DNA of 64,000 nucleotides from Shewanella livingstonensis (lineage in GTDB: Bacteria; Pseudomonadota; Gammaproteobacteria; Enterobacterales; Shewanellaceae): NCBI RefSeq assembly GCF_003855395.1, contig NZ_CP034015.1:1560001-1624000 (forward strand), in the 5' to 3' direction. Shown here in pieces: positions 1-8,739 of the stretch; the stretch's first letter is position 1; each line of letters begins with the position of its first letter. The translations under genes and the position numbers were made by a program. The notes below the pieces were generated by a model. It saw only the letters and a program-made list of their open reading frames with translations. It searched no databases and was not told the DNA's origin.

Positions 1-528
1 ACAGCGACCTTCAGCCATGATGCATAAGCTACCAAAAGCAAACACCTCAAGCTCAACTGGGCTCACTTTCGCTAAGTCTCGAACCTGCTTTATCGATAAC
101 ACTCTTGGCAATACAGCGCGTTCAATATTAAAAGCCTGTTGATAAAATGACAGAGCCCCTAAGTTGGTAGCACTGGCTTGTACTGATAAATGCAGCGGAA
201 GATGCGGATAATGCTGGTGGGCATAATCGAGCAATGATAAGTCGGCAACGATGAGAGCATCCATTGCTAATTGTGCTGCTAAATCAACTGCCTGATACCA
301 GCGATGTTCTTCACCAGGTTTAGGAAAGGTATTGAGGGTTAAAAACACCTTTCTACCTTGGCTATGGGCCAATTGGGTGGCTTGTGCTAGTTGCGCAGCA
401 GAAAAATTTAATCCTGCAAATGAACGTGCATTGGTGTCATCTTTTAGTCCGAGGTATACCGCATCAGCGCCAGCGTTGAGAGCGGCCTTTAGCGACGCTA
501 AATTACCTGCAGGGCATAAGAGTTCCAT
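1..528 (-). CDS. ubiU: UbiU, oxygen-independent ubiquinone hydroxylation protein (U32 family), 3' part outside window
   Basis: N-terminal 176 residues of a U32-family protein that begins MELLCPAGNL, the UbiU/YhbU start; the family is about 330 residues, so roughly half lies beyond the window edge. UbiU works with UbiV and UbiT in O2-independent hydroxylation of ubiquinone precursors, using a 4Fe-4S cluster. The visible part shows the GADAVYLGL motif (about residues 20-28) and GSLCIMAEGRC ending at residue 176, placing cysteines at 169 and 176, the first two cluster ligands in E. coli UbiU. The start ATG is at 526-528 (complement). It is divergent from ubiT, as expected for the ubiTUV group. 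UbiV would lie beyond the edge. Paralogue of trhP at 3328-4692, but the start sequence and visible spacing match UbiU. Confidence 0.92.
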   Translation of the reverse strand, partial: MELLCPAGNLASLKAALNAGADAVYLGLKDDTNARSFAGLNFSAAQLAQATQLAHSQGRKVFLTLNTFPKPGEEHRWYQAVDLAAQLAMDALIVADLSLLDYAHQHYPHLPLHLSVQASATNLGALSFYQQAFNIERAVLPRVLSIKQVRDLAKVSPVELEVFAFGSLCIMAEGRC

Positions 529-567
529 GTTGGTGTTCTCATTTTTTTCAAAGAACAGGAGTGTAAA

Positions 568-583
568 TGTGATTGAGTTAACA
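568..583. promoter_or_regulatory. Candidate CRP/FNR-type site between ubiU and ubiT
   Basis: TGTGATTGAGTTAACA fits TGTGA-N6-TCACA with one mismatch and lies in the 140-bp divergent promoter region. E. coli ubiUV is FNR-controlled, so an FNR/CRP-family site is plausible, but a full TTGAT-N4-ATCAA site is not visible here. Weak call, from sequence alone. Confidence 0.3.
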
Positions 584-668
584 TGATTTGATTTAAAACA
601 GGTTTCGTTAGATAAATTGCCAGTAAACTCACTTGATTATTGGTTCTATTTGCAAGTAGGTACTCTCG

Positions 669-1178
669 ATGGCACAAGCATTTACACAACAATTATCGCA
701 ACAATTAGCAAAAAATGTATTACATTTTGCGCCTCAAGTGAGTCGTCGATCGCTTAATGTGATACCAGAAAAGTTAAAAATAGTCGTCATTAATAAACTA
801 CTCAATATCGTGTTAGCACAACAATTGAAGTCCGATGAACTCGATTTTCTCAAACAAAAATGGGTAGGCATTTGTGTTGATGATATTGGTTTGCGTTTTG
901 AGGTGGGTGTGGAACAACAATTACGGGTGCGTGCCTTTACTCAGCCCGATGTGACATTAAGCGCTAATGTGCCTGAATTAATTTTGGTTGCGGCAGGTAA
1001 AGAAGACCCCGACACACTGTTTTTTCAGCGTAAATTACGTATAGAAGGCGATACTGAGTTAGGTTTAGAAGTTAAAAATCTATTGTTGTCCATTGAGTTA
1101 GATAACTTACCTAAACCCGCTCGGATAGGTATTGAACAGCTAGCAAAAATGCTCAACATATTAAACCCCAGTGAATGA
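669..1178 (+). CDS. ubiT: UbiT, ubiquinone biosynthesis accessory factor (SCP2 domain)
   Basis: 169-residue protein with an SCP2 sterol-carrier-like lipid-binding domain over about residues 35-145, the size and layout of UbiT (YhbT). UbiT binds the isoprenoid tail of quinone intermediates and is needed, with the UbiU-UbiV hydroxylase, for ubiquinone synthesis without oxygen. The motif RRSLNVIPEKLK near residues 26-37 and the core RFEVGVEQQL are in the expected place. It starts at ATG 669 after AGG about 8 bases upstream, and is divergent from ubiU with about 140 bp between the starts. No membrane segment is visible, so it is probably cytosolic. Confidence 0.9.
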   Translation: MAQAFTQQLSQQLAKNVLHFAPQVSRRSLNVIPEKLKIVVINKLLNIVLAQQLKSDELDFLKQKWVGICVDDIGLRFEVGVEQQLRVRAFTQPDVTLSANVPELILVAAGKEDPDTLFFQRKLRIEGDTELGLEVKNLLLSIELDNLPKPARIGIEQLAKMLNILNPSE

Positions 1179-1355
1179 TTGATACCATCAATTGAAGTGT
1201 GCACACAAACAAGCTGCCGCGAACTGAAAAGGTTGAGTAGCTTTGACTGATGACATCATTAATCTACTGGGTACAATCCAATATAGCTTGTTATTACTCA
1301 ACATTAACTCTACTCTCTATCAGAAATTTACATTCGCTAAATCAAAGGCAATCCA

Positions 1356-1736
1356 ATGAAAAAAGTTCTTGTAGTCGCCGCAGTAATGTTAACTTATTTG
1401 ACTTGTATTTCAACCGCCCACGCTGGCATCGTGTCTTCGGAACAGGTTATTGTTCAACAACAAAACATATATAATAAACAACAAGTTATTTCAATGCTTG
1501 ATAACGTTGAAGTACAAAACAAACTGGTAGCACTTGGTGTTAGTTTGGCGGATGCTGAAATGCGTATTGCCAGTATGACCGATCAGGAAGTCAATCAATT
1601 AAATACCCAGATAAATGATATGCCTGCAGCTGCTGGTGGCGTAGTTGGGGTTGTTGTCACGGTATTAGTAGTATTGGTGGTACTTGATTTAGTGGGTGTA
1701 ACCGATGTATTTTCTTTCATTCGGCCGATAAACTAA
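1356..1736 (+). CDS. PA2779-like small exported protein with C-terminal membrane segment
   Basis: 126 residues. A Sec signal peptide (about residues 1-23, ending AHA) is followed by a Gln-rich segment, a repeat-like helix-forming region (VISMLDNVEVQNKLVALGV) and a strongly hydrophobic C-terminal segment (about 95-116) that ends FSFIRPIN. This matches the PA2779 family, whose members sit beside a PA2778-type C39-like cysteine peptidase, as here 15 bp downstream. MPAAAGG, with the two glycines at residues 94-95, comes immediately before the hydrophobic segment. The function is not known. ATG 1356 follows AAAGGCAATCCA. The family call rests on recognition of the layout and the neighbour. Confidence 0.75.
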   Translation: MKKVLVVAAVMLTYLTCISTAHAGIVSSEQVIVQQQNIYNKQQVISMLDNVEVQNKLVALGVSLADAEMRIASMTDQEVNQLNTQINDMPAAAGGVVGVVVTVLVVLVVLDLVGVTDVFSFIRPIN

Positions 1737-1751
1737 ATCGTATTACCAAAT

Positions 1752-2756
1752 ATGAGTCGCATCAGCATGTTCACAAAAGCCATTTGCATAACTGGCTTTT
1801 GTTTATTTCTTAGCGGCTGTCTATCGGTGCCGCCCCAGACAGCCATTCTATTAGCCAACCCGCCCGACATTTCGGCTAGATATCAAATCCCTGAGGTTCC
1901 TTTTTACCCTCAAGAGGATTATTTCTGTGGTCCTACAACCCTCGCTGAAGTGTTCAATTTTTACGGGATAAGTAAAACACCTCAGCAAATAGCGCCCGCA
2001 CTGTTTATTCCTGATTTACAGGGTAGTTTGCAAATTGAAATGGTGGCCGCCGCGCGTCAACAGGGGCTGCTTGCTTATGCAGAACCGGGTAATCTGACAC
2101 AACTACTGTCGTTGGTGAGTGAAGATATTCCAGTTATTATTTTACAAAATCTATCAACCTCATGGTATCCCATGTGGCATTACGCAGTAGTGACAGGCTA
2201 TGACCTTGATCATCAGCAGGTAGTGCTCCATTCAGGCACAGATAAAAACCGGATTGCGGAACTTAAAGTCTTTGAACGAACCTGGTTGCGAGGTCAGTAT
2301 TGGTTGTTGGCTGCAGTGCCGGTAGATAAGGTCAGTTCACATTTTGACCGGTTTATTTACACCAGCGCCGCCCAAGATTTGCTCAGTATTGGTCAATCTA
2401 CTCCTGGGGTTAATGCCCTTAAAAATGCAACTAGACAATGGCCAGACTACTGGTTGAGTTACTTTTTGCTGGGAAATTATTATTTAGCTATTGATAACGC
2501 AAAGGCCGCTTTTTGGTATCAACAGGGATTAAGTTATACCGCGAAACAGGCTGAACAGCAGGCCGCTTATTTAAATAACTATGCCTATAGTTTGTCTGTC
2601 GCGGGTTGTAAACTGCGTGCAATAGAGACGATTGATAAAGCGCTTAAATTGCAACCTGAAGATGACAATATGCTAAACACTAAAAATGACATAGAAAAAA
2701 TGTCAGATAATGTACGTTGTTCAGTTAACGAAACTCCTTTAGGGGCATTTAATTAA
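1752..2756 (+). CDS. PA2778-like lipoprotein: C39-like cysteine peptidase plus TPR
   Basis: 334 residues. The N-terminus has a lipobox (LFLSGC, lipidated Cys about 23), so it is a membrane lipoprotein facing the periplasm. Residues about 45-190 form a C39-like papain-fold domain: QEDYFCGPTTLAE gives the nucleophile Cys59, and MWHYAVVTGYD gives the His (143), followed by VVLHSGTD where the third catalytic residue would lie. The rest (about 190-320) is TPR-like helices (WLSYFLLGNYYLAIDNAKAAFWYQ and the KALKLQPEDDNM unit). It lies 15 bp after the PA2779-like gene and is likely cotranscribed with it. In family terms it is a PA2778 family cysteine peptidase; its substrate is not established. A strong hairpin terminator follows at 2802-2843. 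Confidence 0.8.
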   Translation: MSRISMFTKAICITGFCLFLSGCLSVPPQTAILLANPPDISARYQIPEVPFYPQEDYFCGPTTLAEVFNFYGISKTPQQIAPALFIPDLQGSLQIEMVAAARQQGLLAYAEPGNLTQLLSLVSEDIPVIILQNLSTSWYPMWHYAVVTGYDLDHQQVVLHSGTDKNRIAELKVFERTWLRGQYWLLAAVPVDKVSSHFDRFIYTSAAQDLLSIGQSTPGVNALKNATRQWPDYWLSYFLLGNYYLAIDNAKAAFWYQQGLSYTAKQAEQQAAYLNNYAYSLSVAGCKLRAIETIDKALKLQPEDDNMLNTKNDIEKMSDNVRCSVNETPLGAFN

Positions 2757-2801
2757 GCTTGCTCAATCGGTCTTATTGGCGCTCAGCACATAAATAAACC
2801 C

Positions 2802-2843
2802 ACAAAAGAAGATGACAAAATTCATTTTGTCATCTTCTTTTGT
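2802..2843 (+). terminator. Terminator after the PA2778-like gene
   Basis: Perfect 19-bp inverted repeat (2802-2820 with 2825-2843) around a 4-nt loop TTCA; the arms end in A-rich and T-rich runs. It begins 45 bp after the stop codon at 2756. The symmetry could let it act in both directions, although the next minus-strand gene ends some 220 bp away. Confidence 0.8.
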
Positions 2844-2864
2844 TAACTCTGTGTAGCCGCACTC

Positions 2865-2939
2865 AAAGTCATTACATTCAAAGTCGTTACATTCAAGACT
2901 ATTGTATTCAAGGCTATCGCATTATAAGTGGTCACATTC
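2865..2939. repeat. Five degenerate tandem 15-bp units
   Basis: Units start at 2865, 2880, 2895, 2910 and 2925. The first two are AAAGTCATTACATTC and AAAGTCGTTACATTC; the later ones diverge (for example AAGACTATTGTATTC), and the fourth ends in CATTA instead of CATTC. The array lies in the roughly 310-bp gene-free stretch between the PA2778-like gene and yfhL, which otherwise holds only the terminator. Confidence 0.8.
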
Positions 2940-3066
2940 AAAATATGACAGGGGTTGAAGCCATTACCGATGCTGCGAGTTTAGTGAAATATTATGAGTC
3001 AACACTTCGCAAGTTAAGTTTATTTACACTGCTGCATTGCTACCTTCTCTGGCAGTGTTATTTTGT

Positions 3067-3327
<261 letters not shown>

Positions 3328-4692
3328 TTAAGCAGGTTGATGAGGGTTTCTAGTATCCATTCCCTCAGGTAAGTTACGCATTAGCATGGCTTTGTCGATA
3401 TTAATATCTGCCCCAAGCGCTAGAAACACAAAATGCCCCGAACCTAAAGCTGAATTGATTGATTCACCTTTGCGATTAAATAACGATTCAATAGTGATAA
3501 CAAAATTACCTTCGGTTGTCATTATTTCAACACTGTCGCCGACCGAGAATTTATTTTTAACATCAATTTCAGCTAACCCTTCAATATTTCGTTTGCCGGT
3601 GAATTCACCAACAAATTGCTGACTATCACTCACTGAATGGCCGTATTGATAATTTTGATATTCATCATGAACGTGACGACGTAAAAACCCTTCGGTATAG
3701 CCACGATGTGCTAAGCCTTCAAGGTTGTTCATTAATGTACGATCAAAGTCTTTGCCAGTTGCGGCATCTTCAATCGCTTGGCGATATAATTGTGCGGTGC
3801 GGGCCACATAGTAAAAAGATTTAGTACGACCTTCAATTTTTAATGAATCAATACCCATTCTAGTTAACCGATCTACATGTTGAATCGCTCGTAAATCTTT
3901 TGAGTTCATAATGTAAGTGCCATGTTCATCTTCAAATGCAGGCATATACTCGCCAGGACGACCAGCTTCTTGTAATAGGACAATGTCGCTACTGGGTTGG
4001 CCTGAACCTAATGTAGGGCTTTCAAACTGTACAGTTGGAGCTACAGGGATGATATCGCCAGTCTCTGTTTGCTGTGCTGGGTGCACATCGTATTTCCAAC
4101 GGCATGAATTGGTACAGGTTCCTTGATTAGGATCGCGTTTATTCATATAGCCGGAGAGCAAACAACGGCCTGAGTACGCCATGCAAAGTGCGCCGTGAAC
4201 AAACACTTCTAATTCAATATCTGGACAGCGTTGACGAATCTCTTCAATTTCATCCAGTGATAACTCACGCGATAAAATGACTCGCTTAATGCCTTGTTGT
4301 TGCCAAAATTTGACCGAGGCCCAGTTGATGGCATTTGCTTGAACCGATAAGTGAACGACTTGTTCAGGAAACGCTTCGCGGACCATCATGATAAGCCCAG
4401 GGTCAGACATGATCACCGCATCGGGTTTCATCGCAATCACAGGTTGCATGTCTTTAATATAGGTTTTTAGCTTAGCATTGTGCGGGGCAATATTACTGAC
4501 AACATACAATTTTTTGCCTAGGGCATGAGCCTCTTCAATACCTGCCGCGAGAGTTTCCATTTTAAAATCATTATTTCTAACTCGTAAACTATAACGAGGT
4601 TGGCCAGCGTAAACAGCATCGGCACCATAAGCAAAGGCGTAACGCATATTTTTAAGCGTACCGGCGGGAGATAATAATTCAGGTTTAAACAT
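3328..4692 (-). CDS. trhP: TrhP (YegQ), prephenate-dependent tRNA uridine(34) hydroxylase, U32 family
   Basis: 454 residues, the length of E. coli YegQ (453), with near-identical stretches: start MFKPELLSPAGTLKNMRYAF, HGALCMAYSGRCLLSGY (about 166-182), DPNQGTCTNSCRW (about 187-199), and the C-terminal U32 extension (EFTGKRN through RNPHQ). The cysteines in these two motifs are the Fe-S ligands of the family. TrhP makes 5-hydroxyuridine at the wobble position of tRNAs, on the way to cmo5U/mcmo5U, and needs prephenate and an Fe-S cluster. It is first gene of a two-gene operon with yfhL. Start ATG 4692 (complement) follows AGGTCGAGAAAAACC. Confidence 0.95.
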   Translation of the reverse strand: MFKPELLSPAGTLKNMRYAFAYGADAVYAGQPRYSLRVRNNDFKMETLAAGIEEAHALGKKLYVVSNIAPHNAKLKTYIKDMQPVIAMKPDAVIMSDPGLIMMVREAFPEQVVHLSVQANAINWASVKFWQQQGIKRVILSRELSLDEIEEIRQRCPDIELEVFVHGALCMAYSGRCLLSGYMNKRDPNQGTCTNSCRWKYDVHPAQQTETGDIIPVAPTVQFESPTLGSGQPSSDIVLLQEAGRPGEYMPAFEDEHGTYIMNSKDLRAIQHVDRLTRMGIDSLKIEGRTKSFYYVARTAQLYRQAIEDAATGKDFDRTLMNNLEGLAHRGYTEGFLRRHVHDEYQNYQYGHSVSDSQQFVGEFTGKRNIEGLAEIDVKNKFSVGDSVEIMTTEGNFVITIESLFNRKGESINSALGSGHFVFLALGADINIDKAMLMRNLPEGMDTRNPHQPA

Positions 4693-4944
4693 GGTTTTTC
4701 TCGACCTAGTTGAACATTGTGTGATTCAAGGGCCGCAGCTTACTTAAGGATATTAGCGGGGACAAATATAGCCTTGGTATTTGTGAGGTCGGTTGTATTT
4801 TTATAACATCAATGGATATTTTTAACCGATAAATCAAAACTGAATGATATATTTAATTGAGTCCTGCTCAGTTGAGTAATCGCAAACGTCATCGGTTTGG
4901 GTATATAATCCTAACATTAGTGACTATTTATTTATGGAGACCAT

Positions 4945-5787
4945 ATGTCTACGGAACATCAACTGTTGGTTGGACTACTAAAAAAGCTTAAAGATGATGC
5001 TTTAATTTTACCAACATTGCCTGAAGTGGCTATGCGTGTTCAAGAAGTCGTGTCTCGTAAAGATTCGAGCCTTAAGCAAGTTGCTGATATTATTGGTCAA
5101 GATGCCGCTATTTCTGCCCGTATTATTAAAGTGGCTAATAGTGCTTTATATTCTCGAGGCAATAAAGCTGAGAGTATCAATGCCGCGGTTAGCCGTATTG
5201 GCTTAGTGCAAATTAAATCAATCACGACGTCAGTTGCCATGGAGCAACTCTTTATCTCAACCAACGAAATGGTCTGGGAAGTGATGGATGAAGTATGGAA
5301 TACCTCTATTGAAGTGACCGCTTCGTCCTGTGCGATGTTAGAAATATATAACAAGCGCAATCCGACTAAAAAATTAGATCGTGATACGCTGACGCTGGCG
5401 GGTTTAGTGCATAATATTGGGGCGTTACCGGTATTAACAGAAGCGGAAGTTCATCCTGAGTTGTTCGGCCGAATTGATGATTTACGCAGCTTAGTCCGAA
5501 AAATGCAGGGGCCGATTGGCCGTGCGGTATTAAAAACCTGGGACTTTGCCCCAGAGGTAATGGAAGTGGTTGAGCGTTGGGCGGACTTACATTACATGCC
5601 TGAAAAAGTAACCTATCTCGACTTTATTCGTTCAGCTGCATTTTATACTGGCGAGCTGCGTGCCGGTGAAGAATTAGAAGAAAGACTCGGCGTTTTTGTT
5701 AAACGTGGTTTGCCCGTTACACCAGATGATCTTGCCAGTGACGAGTTTATTGAAATGTATCATTCGATTAAGCAAAGTTACGAATAA
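4945..5787 (+). CDS. HDOD domain protein
   Basis: 280 residues. Residues about 18-215 form an HDOD domain: LPTLPEVAMRVQEVVSRKDSSL, then the AAISARIIKVANSALYS core, and AGLVHNIGALPV, where HN replaces the His-Asp metal pair of true HD hydrolases. HDOD proteins are signalling scaffolds without catalytic activity. No signal peptide or membrane segment is visible, so it is probably cytosolic. ATG 4945 follows a GGAGA ribosome site. An EAL phosphodiesterase starts 113 bp downstream on the same strand, suggesting, without proving, a shared role in c-di-GMP or motility control. Confidence 0.88.
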   Translation: MSTEHQLLVGLLKKLKDDALILPTLPEVAMRVQEVVSRKDSSLKQVADIIGQDAAISARIIKVANSALYSRGNKAESINAAVSRIGLVQIKSITTSVAMEQLFISTNEMVWEVMDEVWNTSIEVTASSCAMLEIYNKRNPTKKLDRDTLTLAGLVHNIGALPVLTEAEVHPELFGRIDDLRSLVRKMQGPIGRAVLKTWDFAPEVMEVVERWADLHYMPEKVTYLDFIRSAAFYTGELRAGEELEERLGVFVKRGLPVTPDDLASDEFIEMYHSIKQSYE

Positions 5788-5900
5788 CGATATATTGGGC
5801 CTATTTAACGAATATGAGTCAACGTTAAAAAATCAATATCTAAGTGATATTGTTACCAATATTGAACTGATGGCTATAATTGTAACGTGATGAATACTGA

Positions 5901-7376
5901 ATGAATGTTTTACTAACGATAGTATTATTTACAATTGTGATGATGTTGTGCACTGTTGCACTTCTTTATTGGCGTCAGCGTCATTTTATTCAAAAATTGA
6001 CTCATTCGTTACAATTGCAATTACTTAATCAAGATTCATTTAACATTGATTCTTCTTCAGCATCGCTAAAACCCCTTATTAACGTTCTTCATGATTTACA
6101 TCAATCGAACCTATTTAGTGCCGAGCGAGACAAGCTAACTGGTTTAGCTAATCGCGTCGGTTTTAAACGTAAAATGCTATCTAAAATGCCCATTTCTGAA
6201 GGCATGCTAGTGCTGGTGGACATTCGACAATTTCGGTTTGTAAATGATCTGTTTGGCTTTTTATTTGGTGATAAATTACTCAAAGCATTTGCCAAGCGGA
6301 TAGATAACCTTAACTGTAAAGCACAGTTTATTGCGCGCATGAATGGTAACGAGTTTCTGTTGTTTTTTCAGCAACCGGTTACCGTTGAGCAGTTACTGAC
6401 AATAAAAAATGACTTACAAAAGCCGTTTGAAATAGAACAGCAGCCAATCAGTATCAAAATGCAATTAGGGGTGCTGTCATTAAGTGAACATCATGCCGAT
6501 GTTAGTTTGATGCTGCGTCGTTTAGATTTGGCACTGAAAAAAGCCAAAACATTAAAACAGCCGATGGCTTTTTATGATCAAGATGATGATAAAGCCCAGT
6601 ACAGAGAATTATTAATCATTAATGGCCTGCCTAAAGGGTTAAAACAAAATCAATTATTTATGGTGTTCCAACCAAAACTAGATATAAAAAGTGGTAAATG
6701 TAAGCAAGTAGAGGCATTAATCCGTTGGCAACATGAAGGTTTAGGCTTAATTTCGCCTAATGAATTTATTCCATTAGCAGAACAGACCGGAATGATTGAT
6801 CTCTTGAGTACTTGGGTGCTGGATAACGTGTTAGCTCAACAAGCAAAATGGCGAAATATGGGCGTTTACGTTAATGTGGCGATTAATTTGTCGTCAACTG
6901 ATTTAGATAATCCAAACCTTGCGGCTGATGTTGCGACAAAATTATCCCAGTATCTGGTTCCTGCTGACACTATTACGATTGAAATTACTGAAAGTGTTTT
7001 AATGAAATCACTCGAGCAAACGATTGTGACTTTACATCAATTACGCGATATTGGAGTTAAGCTTGCCATTGATGATTTTGGTACTGGCCACTCTTCTTTG
7101 GCTTATTTACGTCATTTACCCGTTGATGAAGTGAAAATTGATAAAGCCTTTTTAGATGAGTTTGAAACCTCTCAAGCCGCTAAACAAATTGTTAAGACCA
7201 GTATTGAGCTTGCTAAAAACCTTGGTTTTGAAGTGACCGTTGAAGGTGTTGAATCTAAATCGGTGTTAGATAGCTTACATCTTTTGGGAGTAGATACTAT
7301 CCAAGGTGATTATTTTGCCAAACCTTTTACTGCCAGTGAGTTTGAACACAGTTATCTGCAACTTAATTATCCTTAA
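5901..7376 (+). CDS. EAL phosphodiesterase with degenerate GGDEF domain, membrane anchored
   Basis: 491 residues. One N-terminal transmembrane helix (about 3-24). The GGDEF domain (about 75-225) has RMNGNEF in place of GGDEF (147-152), so diguanylate cyclase activity is very unlikely. The EAL domain (about 240-490) looks active: EALIRW (271-276), NLSSTDL, EITESVL, DDFGTGHSS, KIDKAFL and EGVES keep the metal and catalytic residues. Predicted role: hydrolysis of c-di-GMP, perhaps with the GGDEF remnant as a regulatory GTP-binding module. No strong ribosome site precedes ATG 5901. Convergent with the thioesterase gene at 7452. Confidence 0.9.
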   Translation: MNVLLTIVLFTIVMMLCTVALLYWRQRHFIQKLTHSLQLQLLNQDSFNIDSSSASLKPLINVLHDLHQSNLFSAERDKLTGLANRVGFKRKMLSKMPISEGMLVLVDIRQFRFVNDLFGFLFGDKLLKAFAKRIDNLNCKAQFIARMNGNEFLLFFQQPVTVEQLLTIKNDLQKPFEIEQQPISIKMQLGVLSLSEHHADVSLMLRRLDLALKKAKTLKQPMAFYDQDDDKAQYRELLIINGLPKGLKQNQLFMVFQPKLDIKSGKCKQVEALIRWQHEGLGLISPNEFIPLAEQTGMIDLLSTWVLDNVLAQQAKWRNMGVYVNVAINLSSTDLDNPNLAADVATKLSQYLVPADTITIEITESVLMKSLEQTIVTLHQLRDIGVKLAIDDFGTGHSSLAYLRHLPVDEVKIDKAFLDEFETSQAAKQIVKTSIELAKNLGFEVTVEGVESKSVLDSLHLLGVDTIQGDYFAKPFTASEFEHSYLQLNYP

Positions 7377-7451
7377 CTCAATTAGCCGCTCACTAGCTCT
7401 TAATACATGAATCAGCCATAACACCCTTGCAAGTAAAGGGAAGGTAAAGAG

Positions 7452-7883
7452 CTAAAATCCTCTTGATAAATAGGCTATCAGCTCTGCAGGCATAGGCGCA
7501 AGTTGACGTTTTTTATTCATACAGACCATTTCAATTGTTGCTGTTACCGCAGGTTTTTTAGCATTAGGTCGCCATATTTCCTGTTTCCACACAGTACGAT
7601 ACTTACTTTCAAAATAAAATTGTGTGCGTACATCAATAATATCTGCAAATTCAACTCCATCGTGACATAACATATCGCTGCGATAAACGGCAAAACCCAA
7701 TTGTTGTTGCTGCCAAAGTTGGCTTAGTACATCTGCGCCAATAACATGTTCACGTGCTCGTTCGAAATATTTTAAAAAATTAGGATGATATACCACACCA
7801 GAAAAGTCGGTATCCTCATAATAAATTTGTACTGCAAAAGAGTGGACTAGGCTGTATTTAGGCTCCACAGGGGCATGACTCAT
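7452..7883 (-). CDS. YbgC/FadM-family acyl-CoA thioesterase (hotdog fold)
   Basis: 143-residue single hotdog domain. The motif YYEDTDFSGVVYHPNFLKYFERARE (split here: YYEDTDFSGVV then YHPNFLKYFERARE, about residues 22-46) carries the catalytic Asp and His of the 4HBT/YbgC family. These enzymes hydrolyse short- or medium-chain acyl thioesters. It is not next to tol-pal genes, where the canonical ybgC lies, so it is probably a separate family member and I give no symbol. No targeting signal, so cytosolic. Confidence 0.85.
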   Translation of the reverse strand: MSHAPVEPKYSLVHSFAVQIYYEDTDFSGVVYHPNFLKYFERAREHVIGADVLSQLWQQQQLGFAVYRSDMLCHDGVEFADIIDVRTQFYFESKYRTVWKQEIWRPNAKKPAVTATIEMVCMNKKRQLAPMPAELIAYLSRGF

Positions 7884-7926
7884 TACACTATGACCTTATG
7901 TTATTAAATGATTAATTATCGAGTGA

Positions 7927-8739
7927 TTACTCATTTGATGGTAGAAGCAATTGATTATATTTGCCTTGTTTTTGTAATGTTAATAACCCTTTGTCGAGTA
8001 ACTGGCTAAGGTGTTTTGATTGCGGATTAAGTTTAGAAAATGCGACAAATATTTCACTAGTATGGTTATTAAATTTCGCTTTTATATCATTACTCACCCC
8101 CATCTGTTTAATATAAACATCAGCAACAAGATCATACATAATAGCGGAGTCAATTCTGCCTACTAATAGCAAATTAATTAATTGGCGCTGACTATTGACG
8201 GTGATAACTTGCAGTTTTAATTTTTCTACAAGCACCAGGAATTCATCTCCGTATTCATAACCATTTACAATACCAATGCTGCTTTTTGCTGGGAGTTGCC
8301 ATTTATCATTTGCGAGGCTAGGGTATTCTTTGGCAAAAAAGAACGAAGCCGTTACGGTAAACAAAGGTTCATTACCGAATACAAATCGATCAATAGTGCT
8401 TTGCTCCCTCGTGACATTAAACACGCCATCAACCGAACCGCGTTCGGTCATAATCAAGCCTCGAGCATAAGGCACCACGATAGTTGAAACATCTACATCG
8501 ACTAGTTCAAAAGCATGGCGGATAATGTTGTGGGAAATACCTCTTCCGACTTCATCAGCAAAGGGAGGCCAACTATCTTCAGCAGCTAAAGTAATTGCTA
8601 ATGGTTCTGCTATGGCGATGGTTGAGTTAACTGAGCACATAACGCTCATTAGCATTAATATAAAATGGATCAATAAACGATCTCGTTTGGACATAGAAAG
8701 GTCATCAAAAAGTGGGCTTTGGTAGCGTATTAACGACAT
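7927..8739 (-). CDS. Periplasmic solute-binding-like protein (SBP family 3)
   Basis: A family-3 extracellular solute-binding fold spans most of the protein after a signal sequence: EDSWPPFADEVGRGISHNI, the R-D type segment DRFVFGNEP, and LLVGRIDSAIMYD. Three starts are possible: 8829 (300 residues), 8739 (270 residues) and 8694 (255 residues). I chose ATG 8739 because AAAGGA lies 4-5 bases upstream; 8694 would give a cleaner signal peptide (MSKRDRLLIHFILMLMSVM). No ABC permease or ATPase genes are adjacent, so it may be an orphan sensor-type binding protein, common in Shewanella, rather than a transporter component. Ligand unknown. Confidence 0.78.
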   Translation of the reverse strand: MSLIRYQSPLFDDLSMSKRDRLLIHFILMLMSVMCSVNSTIAIAEPLAITLAAEDSWPPFADEVGRGISHNIIRHAFELVDVDVSTIVVPYARGLIMTERGSVDGVFNVTREQSTIDRFVFGNEPLFTVTASFFFAKEYPSLANDKWQLPAKSSIGIVNGYEYGDEFLVLVEKLKLQVITVNSQRQLINLLLVGRIDSAIMYDLVADVYIKQMGVSNDIKAKFNNHTSEIFVAFSKLNPQSKHLSQLLDKGLLTLQKQGKYNQLLLPSNE

